In this document: in pieces, positions 57,184 through 64,000 of the stretch
How positions within the stretch are numbered: position 1 is the first letter of the stretch
Layout of the letters: each line of letters starts with the position of its first letter
Source: Synechocystis sp. PCC 6714
GTDB lineage: Bacteria; Cyanobacteriota; Cyanobacteriia; Cyanobacteriales; Microcystaceae
Direction: 5' to 3'
DNA length: 64,000 nucleotides
Assembly (NCBI RefSeq): GCF_000478825.2
Contig: NZ_CP007542.1
Coordinates: forward strand, 1,054,001 to 1,118,000
Notes under the pieces: generated by a model
Databases searched by the model: none
The model's input: only the letters and a program-made list of their open reading frames with translations
What the model was told of the DNA's origin: nothing
Translations under genes and position numbers: made by a program

Positions 57184-59082
57184 TTAATTACGATAAACAG
57201 CAATCATGGTAATGTCATCAAACTGAATGGAATTATCAATATGACTAATTAATTCCTGCTTGATTACGGTTAAAATTTCTGTCCTTGCTGAGAAATTTTC
57301 CGTTAACATTGTCATTAGTCGTTGGCGACCAAAAAATTCTTTATTTGGGGATCTTGCATCGGTAACACCATCAGTATAGCCAATTAACATATCCCCAGTA
57401 TCGATTGCCAAGCTATTGATGGTAAAAGTGGATTGGGGCATCATGCCCACCGCTGGACCTGTGGATTTTAATTTATGTTTAATGCCCTGAGAATTTAAAA
57501 TAAAAACTGGCTCATGGCCGGCATTGATATAACTTAAGTTGCCGTTCTTAATATCAATGACCCCGAAAAATAAGGTAGCAAACATCACCATATCCCCATG
57601 TTCAGTGGCAATGTAATCATTGGTGAGTCGCACTGCATTTAAAAATTGAACAATAACTGTTTTTTTGCCGTCATCATCGTCATTATCACTAGCCCTACAC
57701 TTATAGTTAGCATCCCGGATACAGGTATCCCCAGGCATAGTTGCCCCTGAAAATACCCTTAACAGGCTGCGAAATAGGCCCATAAACATGGCGGCGCCTA
57801 CCCCTTTATCACAGACATCACCAATGACGATCGCCAAATAATCATCCCCCAATAGAAAAGCATCATAAAAATCACCAGAAACAGACCGCGCTGGCTCAAA
57901 AACTGCATTTATCTCCCACTGGGGTAGATTAGGTAAACTAATAGGTAGAAAGTTTTGTTGAATTTGTCGGCCTTTTTCTAGCTCTAGACGATTCATCCCA
58001 TCCTTAATTTCCTGGGCAATCAAGGTTTTGATTTGATTTCTCATGTGGATGAAACTATTGCCCAAAATACCAATTTCATCCTCACCTCGTACTGTGATGG
58101 GATAGTCCAAATTTCCCTCAGCCATGGCCCGGGAAGCGCTGGTTAATTGCAAAATAGGAATAGTACTGTGATGAATAACCATCCAAGAAGAAACGGCAAC
58201 AATAATACCAATCACCACCACTAATAGGTAACCAACTCGATTGATGTCGAAAATAGCCCCTTCAATACTGGCCTCTGAATCCTCTAAAATAATGCCCCAA
58301 GTTTTAGATCCCCGTAAATGGATGGGGGAAAGGTAGGCAAACTGACCTTCGCTGTAAATGATGCCATCGCGGTTATTGAGAAGCTGGTTAACGAGGGGAG
58401 AGTCCTGTTTATTTTCTAGATTAGTATATTTTTTAATACTTGTGTCCGCATAAATATAGCCCTGGTAATTAACTAATAAAATTCTGTCCAGCTCTGCATC
58501 TTTGGCTATGTTCTGCACTAATTCAGCAATAACTGGGAGAGGTAAACATTCAACAATAATGCCAATCTGGACCTTGGAACCGGGGCTAAGAATCGGCATA
58601 ATCAGACAATCCTTGCTCTCATTGTAATCTTTGCCGGGAAACAATCGGTTTAAATGTCTATGTGCCTGTGCTACTTCCTCTGACCAACGCTTGAGAGGTA
58701 AAGGCTTGGTGGAATGATAGCCATCACTGCTGGCAACTATTTTTCCCTCCCGGTTAACTACGAGAAAGAAGCCCCGCCATTGGTGAAACTTAATAAATTC
58801 ATTTAAAAAAAAACGAGCTTGCTCAGCTTGAAAATTGACTATTTCGGGTTGGGAGGCGACAAAGGCAGTATTTTCTTGGCGCTCTTCATCTAATCGGCGT
58901 ATCATCTGAGCGGTCAGCTTGGCATGGCCTTCCAAATCTTTTCTGGCAATCTTTTTTAACTGTCTTTCTGTGTATAAATCCAGCAAAAAAATCCCTCCCA
59001 AAGTAGAGGGAATGAGGCAGAGTAGGAGGAGCCCAACAATGCGAAACCGAATTGATTTCATGAAAGATTGAATCAGTTTCAT
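57184..59082 (-). CDS. icfG: IcfG: membrane-bound SpoIIE/PP2C-type protein phosphatase
   Basis: A 632-residue sensor phosphatase. It has a transmembrane helix at about residues 12-32, an extracytoplasmic dCache-like domain, a second helix at about 280-303, HAMP (ASRAMAEGNLDYPITVRGED), and a SpoIIE-type PP2C domain from about residue 385 (EPARSVSGDFYDAFLLGDDY, then AIVIGDVCDKGVGAAMF, and LIGYTDGVTDARSP). In PCC 6803, IcfG is needed to coordinate glucose and inorganic-carbon metabolism and dephosphorylates an anti-sigma antagonist. The kinase gene follows directly and an antagonist precedes it. Confidence 0.95.
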   Translation of the reverse strand: MKLIQSFMKSIRFRIVGLLLLCLIPSTLGGIFLLDLYTERQLKKIARKDLEGHAKLTAQMIRRLDEERQENTAFVASQPEIVNFQAEQARFFLNEFIKFHQWRGFFLVVNREGKIVASSDGYHSTKPLPLKRWSEEVAQAHRHLNRLFPGKDYNESKDCLIMPILSPGSKVQIGIIVECLPLPVIAELVQNIAKDAELDRILLVNYQGYIYADTSIKKYTNLENKQDSPLVNQLLNNRDGIIYSEGQFAYLSPIHLRGSKTWGIILEDSEASIEGAIFDINRVGYLLVVVIGIIVAVSSWMVIHHSTIPILQLTSASRAMAEGNLDYPITVRGEDEIGILGNSFIHMRNQIKTLIAQEIKDGMNRLELEKGRQIQQNFLPISLPNLPQWEINAVFEPARSVSGDFYDAFLLGDDYLAIVIGDVCDKGVGAAMFMGLFRSLLRVFSGATMPGDTCIRDANYKCRASDNDDDDGKKTVIVQFLNAVRLTNDYIATEHGDMVMFATLFFGVIDIKNGNLSYINAGHEPVFILNSQGIKHKLKSTGPAVGMMPQSTFTINSLAIDTGDMLIGYTDGVTDARSPNKEFFGRQRLMTMLTENFSARTEILTVIKQELISHIDNSIQFDDITMIAVYRN

Positions 59083-59209
59083 GGGGATGATTTACCGAGG
59101 ATGGTTCGAGTTCCTGCTAACGCGATCTCCGCTCTATTTTGACGATGTTTACTCCTCCTGGGGAAACGAGACCTAGCTAAGTTGAATTAGGCTGAATGGG
59201 TTTCGGTTT

Positions 59210-59536
59210 TTAGGCCGTAAAGTCGTAACTATCCACCATGTGAAAACTTTGGTGTAATCCAGTTTGCTCGATGGTGTCGTTTACCATTTCCTGGGTTCCC
59301 ACCAAGAAAATTTCCACCCCCGTTCCCATCTTTTGTTTGGCAAACACTAAAACCCTGAGCCCCGCACTGGACATGTATTCCAATTGATCCATAAATAAAA
59401 CCAATTTGGTCGCGTTAGCCTCGGCGGCGGCTTCGATTTTTTCCTTGAACAATGGAGCAGTACCCCCATCCAACTCGCCAATCAGGGTTAATTTTGCTTG
59501 ACCATTAATGGTCTCCAATTCAATGCTAAAAGCCAT
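59210..59536 (-). CDS. Anti-sigma-factor antagonist (STAS), Slr1859-like
   Basis: A 108-residue STAS domain protein of the SpoIIAA/RsbV type. The phosphorylation motif is YMSSAGLRVL with Ser57 as the likely site. It lies 44 nt after glgX and 127 nt before icfG on the same strand. It is a second, distinct antagonist in the cluster (compare 61711-62043), so two proteins may be controlled by one kinase/phosphatase pair. Confidence 0.92.
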   Translation of the reverse strand: MAFSIELETINGQAKLTLIGELDGGTAPLFKEKIEAAAEANATKLVLFMDQLEYMSSAGLRVLVFAKQKMGTGVEIFLVGTQEMVNDTIEQTGLHQSFHMVDSYDFTA

Positions 59537-59580
59537 GGTTTAAAGGGATAATTGAACAGAATTAGGTTTACTTTAGCCGG

Positions 59581-61704
59581 TTATTTAGCGATTAGGATAA
59601 CCACACTTCGATCGCCAATGAGCAAGGACGACTGGGATTCGAGGGGGGGTTCCTGGCCGGGGGCATGTATATCTTCCGGGGGCTGGGCTCCTGTGTTGGC
59701 AAAAACGTGCCAAGCTGTGCCCACTGGAGGAGCTGGCAGTTCAAACCAGAGACTCTCGTAGTGCATATTCATAGCCACATAGATTTGGTTATCTTTAACT
59801 CGGCCACCTTTAGCGTGTTGACCACAAAGCATAAAAGCTAGAACCCGGCCATCGGAGGACCAATCGGCATGCCAAGCCTTGACCCCATGCCAACTAATAT
59901 CGGGAAATCCCACACCAAGGTAATCGCAGTTTTGGAAATGTTCACTATTGCGCAACACGGGATGGGCTAAGCGGAAAGCAATGCAGTGTTTGACAAACCG
60001 AAACCAATCCTGGTTTTGTTCGACTAAATGCCAATTGAGCCAATTCAAAGGGGAATCATGGCAATAGGTATTATTATTGCCCCCCTGGGTTTTGCCCATC
60101 TCATCCCCCATCAACAGCATGGGCACCCCCTGGCTCACCAACAAAATGGCGATTGCATTCCGCATTTGCCGAGCCCGGAGTTTAAGGATATCGGGGTTAT
60201 CGGTAGCACCTTCCACCCCACAGTTCCAGCTGTAGTTGTCATTGGCTCCATCATTGCCATTTTCCCCATTGGCATAGTTATGTTTGCCGTTATAGGCTAC
60301 TAAATCTGCCAGGGTGAAGCCGTCGTGGGCGGTCACAAAATTGATTGAAGTGGAGGGCGGTCGCCCGGCTCCCCGGTAAAGGTCTGGGGAACCCTGTAGC
60401 CGTTGGGCCATTTCCCCAATCACTCCCGCATCCCCTTTGATAAATTTTCGCACCGAATCTCGGTATTTTCCATTCCACTCCGCCCAGCGGCCATAACTGG
60501 GAAAAGACCCGACTTGGTATAAGCCACCTGCATCCCAGGCTTCAGCAATCAATTTAGACCGGGCCAAAATAGGGTCAAAGGCGAGGGTTTCCAATAGAGG
60601 TGGATTGGCCAAAGGATAGCCCCAGGGATCCCGACCCAAAATGGAGGCCAAATCAAAGCGAAAACCATCAATGTGAAATTCCGCTGTCCAGTAGCGCAGA
60701 CAGTCCAGCACCATGCCCCGCACAATGGGGTTATTGCAATTGAGGGTATTGCCGGTGCCACTAAAGTTGAAATAGTAACCCTCCGGGGTAAGCATGTAAT
60801 AGGTTTTGTTATCCAATCCCCGAAAGGAAATGGTGGGACCCCTTTCATTGCCCTCTGCCGTATGGTTGAACACCACGTCCAAAATGACGGAAATGCCTAC
60901 TTTATGCAGTTCCTTGACTAGGTTTTTCAACTCATCAATCTGCATGCCAAATTTGCCAGTGGCCGCGTAACCTGCTTTGGGAGCAAAAAAATTAACGGTG
61001 CTATAGCCCCAGTAGTTAACTAAAAATTCCCCCGTTTCTGGATGGTAACGGCTATGTTCAAATTCATCAAACTCAAACACCGGCATCAATTCAACGGTAT
61101 TAATGCCCAATTCCTGTAGATAGGGAATTTTGGCCAGAATGCCGGCAAAGGTCCCCCGGTGATTTTCCTTTACCCCAGAGGAAGGGTCTTTGGTGAAACC
61201 CCGCACATGCATTTCATAAATGACCATGTCTTCGAGGGGAACATCCAAGGGGGAGTCGTTTTCCCAATCAAAATCGTCAAAGCTGAGGCGTCCCCGATGT
61301 TGGTAGATATCGTCCCAATTAGGTTGGGTCCCCCAAACATCCCGGCCACTGACAACTTTGGCGTAGGGATCAAGAAGTACTTTACTGGGGTCGAACCAAT
61401 GGCCCTGCTGGAAGTTATTGGGCCCTTCCATGCGATAGCCGTATTCCAGATTTTCGAAATCCAGGTCAAACACCACCATGCAATAGACATTACCAATGCG
61501 GAAGGATTCTGGAAAAGGAATCTCCACAAAAGGCTGGGGAGCCCGCTTCTCGAATAGTACTAGGGTGCAAGCGGTGCTATGGCTAGAGTAAATAGAAAAG
61601 TTGACCCCCCCTGGCACAATGGTGGCTCCGAAAGGAAAGGGCTGGCCGCAGCGGAGCTGATAACCGTTGCTGGTGTGGGTTGGATGGACATCAATGCGTT
61701 CCAT
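59581..61704 (-). CDS. glgX: Glycogen debranching enzyme GlgX (isoamylase type)
   Basis: Cleaves alpha-1,6 branches in glycogen breakdown. The 707-residue protein has an N-terminal CBM48 (CGQPFPFGATIVPGGVNFSI) and a GH13 barrel with its conserved regions: DVVFNHT, GFRFDLAS with the nucleophile Asp, LIAEAWD with the acid/base Glu, and FVTAHDGF. It lies between two STAS antagonist genes, 6 nt after one and 44 nt before the other, so glycogen breakdown and the icfG switch share a transcript. Confidence 0.95.
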   Translation of the reverse strand: MERIDVHPTHTSNGYQLRCGQPFPFGATIVPGGVNFSIYSSHSTACTLVLFEKRAPQPFVEIPFPESFRIGNVYCMVVFDLDFENLEYGYRMEGPNNFQQGHWFDPSKVLLDPYAKVVSGRDVWGTQPNWDDIYQHRGRLSFDDFDWENDSPLDVPLEDMVIYEMHVRGFTKDPSSGVKENHRGTFAGILAKIPYLQELGINTVELMPVFEFDEFEHSRYHPETGEFLVNYWGYSTVNFFAPKAGYAATGKFGMQIDELKNLVKELHKVGISVILDVVFNHTAEGNERGPTISFRGLDNKTYYMLTPEGYYFNFSGTGNTLNCNNPIVRGMVLDCLRYWTAEFHIDGFRFDLASILGRDPWGYPLANPPLLETLAFDPILARSKLIAEAWDAGGLYQVGSFPSYGRWAEWNGKYRDSVRKFIKGDAGVIGEMAQRLQGSPDLYRGAGRPPSTSINFVTAHDGFTLADLVAYNGKHNYANGENGNDGANDNYSWNCGVEGATDNPDILKLRARQMRNAIAILLVSQGVPMLLMGDEMGKTQGGNNNTYCHDSPLNWLNWHLVEQNQDWFRFVKHCIAFRLAHPVLRNSEHFQNCDYLGVGFPDISWHGVKAWHADWSSDGRVLAFMLCGQHAKGGRVKDNQIYVAMNMHYESLWFELPAPPVGTAWHVFANTGAQPPEDIHAPGQEPPLESQSSLLIGDRSVVILIAK

Positions 61705-61710
61705 AGTGGC

Positions 61711-62043
61711 CTAAGAAAATGCGTTTTTGCCTTCGGCAAGGGTGGGACAAATCGAAAAAAAGTCGAGAAAACCAGTCACAGCCATGGTGTCCAGCAGTTC
61801 TTCCGACAGACCGACTAAAACGAGCTGGGCCGAGTTGCCTTTGGTCTGGCGATAGAGGTATAGCAAAAGCCGGAGCCCAGCACTGGACATGTAGGGCACT
61901 GCGGTCATGTCTAAAAGTATTTTTGCTCCTGGTTCCGCTAGGGGCAGAATCACTTCATGGATTTTCGGGGCCGTGTTGGCGTCCACTTCCCCGCTAAGGG
62001 TGACAACGGTAATGTCTTCCTGTTGATTAATTTGAATATCCAT
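61711..62043 (-). CDS. Anti-sigma-factor antagonist (STAS), Slr1856-like
   Basis: A 110-residue STAS protein. The site YMSSAGLRLLLYL places Ser54 as the phosphoacceptor, which agrees with what I remember reported for PCC 6803 Slr1856 (phosphorylated by Slr1861, dephosphorylated by IcfG). It lies 5 nt after the epimerase-like gene and 6 nt before glgX. Confidence 0.93.
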   Translation of the reverse strand: MDIQINQQEDITVVTLSGEVDANTAPKIHEVILPLAEPGAKILLDMTAVPYMSSAGLRLLLYLYRQTKGNSAQLVLVGLSEELLDTMAVTGFLDFFSICPTLAEGKNAFS

Positions 62044-62048
62044 GGGGC

Positions 62049-63872
62049 TTAGGCAGTGGGGACTAAACGAACTTTGATTTTGACCCGTTCTTGGCTGTCG
62101 GGTAAGGTCACAGTTAAGCCCTGGGCATCGAAATTTTCATAGGGTTTGCCGTCAATTTCCACACTGGCGATCGCCACACTGCCGGGGGGAAGAATATCGG
62201 GGGATACCCTTAGAATGCCGTCGGCGAAACCATTGGGTAAGGGCTTAAAGTAAAAATCCATGGGGTGCTTGGTGATCAAAAAGTTGGTATACACCGCCGC
62301 CAAATAACAAAGCTCGAAGGAATGGTAACCGCTCATGGAATGGCTACCTTTAGCCCGCTCATTGCCCCCTGCCAGGTAAGGAATGCCGTTGGCGAGTACA
62401 TTGAAATAAATACCCCCATCTTCCAAATCCAGGAACCAGGCATTGTAAAAGGCCGCTGCTTCCCGACCGTGGCGATGGTATTCCCCGTCAGTCAAAATGC
62501 CACCCATGATCAGGTACGCCAGAATGGCTTGTTCCTGTTGCCACCAGGCTTTGCGGTCATGCCAAACAAATTGATGGCAACCACTATGGTTATTAAGTAA
62601 CCGTTCCACCACATCGTACCAACCACCCCGCTGTTGGTCACTGCCCACCGCCGGCATCAAGTCGGCAATTTTTTTGGCCAGCTCCACATACTTGTCCTTG
62701 GGCTTGAGGCTATTCATCCGCATCAAATTCCAGGCAATTTTGAGATTATGGCCCACCACTGCCCGATTTTGTTGCCAGCCCCAGGTGGTGTCGTGGCTCC
62801 AGTCTTCCTAAAAACGCTCTTGGACAAAGGGACTATGGTCGTAGTCAGGGAAATATTTCTCAATGGTGTCGAAGGTATACTCCAACATATCGGCGTATTT
62901 TTCTTCCCCGGTGGCAAGCCAAAGATTAATCAAATAGGCCGGAGCATGATCCCCGACGGAGTTCCAGTTTTTCCGGGCCCGATTTGCCCCGAGGGATTCA
63001 CTGCGGGGATCCAACATCAACGGATCTAGATGGGAAAAATAGCCGCCATATTCGCTTTTGTCCAGAAAGAATTTGTCGAATAGCTTAATAGTTTGTTCTG
63101 CGTCATGGAGAATACGGCGATCGCCGGTGCAACGGTAGGTTTGGATCGGCCCCGCCAGAGCATAAATCTGTTCGTAGGCGGGAATGGCATCATAGTCATC
63201 GCCAAATTCCGAAGCAAAGATTTTTTGTTCCTTTTCCCCCTGCACATCGATGGCGTGGTACCAGTAGACAATATCTTCGTCCTTATCAACAAAGCGCATA
63301 TGCTCCCGCAGGTATTCCGTGCCCTTTTCCGCCGCTTCCAGAAACTGATCCTCTCCGGTCATCATAAACGCGGTGGCAAAGCCATAAACCAACCGGGAAA
63401 TGGTGTCGGTTTCCTGGCGAAAATTCACAGCAGACCGTTGACCACTGACGGAAAGGTCAGTCCGATAATGGCGATAATCGATGGCATCCTCACCAAACTG
63501 GGCCTTCACATAAAATTTGCCCAGGGCGTAAACCTGTTTAATCCACCAATCCTGCTTTTCAAAAACATATTCCTCAATTTTTTTGCCGGCGAAAACCACT
63601 TGTTTGCCGTCAAAAATATCGCTGTCCGGATAAAAAACACCGTAAACAAATAGAAATCTGCCAGGGGTTAACCAGCTGCCCATGGTGGCGGTGGCATCGA
63701 TATAGGCTTCATCAAAGTTTTGGATCACCTTGGCATAGGCCATGGGGCTGAGCTTGACCTGAAACTCCTGACCAGCGGAGGTTTTGAGACCAAAAGTGCC
63801 TCCTTGTTGGTCGTAACTTGTCACATAACCCGCAATCAGATCAGAAAAAGGAAAGTTAATTTTAGGACTCAT
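62049..63872 (-). pseudogene. N-acylglucosamine 2-epimerase-like gene interrupted by an in-frame amber codon
   Basis: Two open segments lie in one frame: MSPKINFPFSDLIAGYVTSY to SPFVQERF (63872-62811), a TAG at 62808-62810, then EDWSHDTTWGWQQNRAVVGH to the end (62049). Together they give about 607 residues of an (alpha/alpha)6-barrel protein of the AGE/cellobiose-epimerase type, with WNSVGDHAPAYLINLWLATG before the stop and ERAKGSHSMSGYHSFELCYL after it. The position matches Slr1855 of the icfG cluster. The start MSPKI is preferred over one at 63950, which overlaps the upstream gene. Either a recent nonsense mutation, a base-call error or a two-piece protein would explain this. Confidence 0.85.
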
Positions 63873-63906
63873 ATTGTTGATGCCACGGGAAGGCGGGAAA
63901 TATTTT

Positions 63907-64000
63907 TTAAGCTTCAATTTGCTCGATAAAGGTCTTGACAAATTGTTCAATCATGCCGGGATGTTTGCCGGTAATTAGATCGCCGTCAATTACCAACTCG
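63907..64000 (-). CDS. DJ-1/PfpI-family protein (C-terminal end only)
   Basis: The last ~31 codons of a gene that enters from outside the window: ELVIDGDLITGKHPGMIEQF then VKTFIEQIEA and TAA. The D-G-(D/N)-L-I-T-G-(K/R)-x-P pattern near the C-terminus is typical of PfpI/DJ-1 proteins. The order matches slr1854 next to slr1855 in PCC 6803. The nucleophile-elbow cysteine is off the window. Confidence 0.8.
   Translation of the reverse strand, partial: ELVIDGDLITGKHPGMIEQFVKTFIEQIEA

Overview
The window is chromosomal DNA of a cyanobacterium of the genus Synechocystis, close to but not identical with strain PCC 6803. The evidence is a split-intein DnaE N-half, light-independent protochlorophyllide reductase genes (chlL, chlN), Psb27, carboxysomal CcmO and CcaA, glucosylglycerol-phosphate phosphatase, a GlpX-type fructose/sedoheptulose bisphosphatase, the icfG regulatory cluster, very frequent HIP1 octamers (GCGATCGC), and a C5 methyltransferase like the one that methylates the HIP1 core CGATCG. 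Protein family and strain comparisons are from memory; no search was run.

Layout. 0.2-9.6 kb: dnaE N-half (+) ends 2 nt from a convergent psb27-rnc-FetB-like operon, followed by a large membrane histidine kinase and a DUF2079 membrane protein. 9.7-13.4 kb: fructokinase, then a small accessory island (methyltransferase, AbiC-type protein, orphan antitoxin, short repeats) closed by a decayed partial second copy of fructokinase. 13.5-17 kb: DUF4278 protein, then chlL and chlN separated by a DUF559 endonuclease-like gene bounded by G/C-rich palindromic repeats. 17.5-27.5 kb: a membrane protein, GH57 branching-type enzyme, GHL10-type hydrolase, ggpP/stpA, REC-EAL phosphodiesterase, leuC, glpX and a TPR-like protein. 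27.5-34 kb: WD40 membrane protein, two 95-bp TA-flanked miniature elements, an IS630 transposase remnant, the C5 methyltransferase, guaA and tRNA-Ser(CGA). 34-47 kb: class A penicillin-binding protein, a Tat-exported beta-carbonic-anhydrase-like protein, an ion transporter, pta, a broken DUF488 gene, ccmO, cysE, ccaA and a panC-cmk fusion. 47-50.8 kb: groEL (no groES next to it) under a CIRCE operator, an ABC ATPase and a pentapeptide protein.

50.9-64 kb is one long minus-strand block. In transcription order it reads: PfpI-like protein (cut by the window end), an epimerase-like gene split by an in-frame amber codon, an anti-sigma antagonist, glgX, a second antagonist, the IcfG phosphatase, an RsbW-like kinase, a LarA/DUF2088-like protein, an AEC transporter, a sugar-type solute-binding lipoprotein and a dCache membrane protein without an output domain. 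The core is the known icfG partner-switching module for glucose/inorganic carbon acclimation. The downstream sensing, transport and LarA-like genes look like an undescribed extension of it.

The points most worth checking are the accessory island between fructokinase and its remnant, the DUF559 element between chlL and chlN, the 95-bp element family, the in-frame stop in the epimerase-like gene, the altered split-intein tail, and the extended icfG block.
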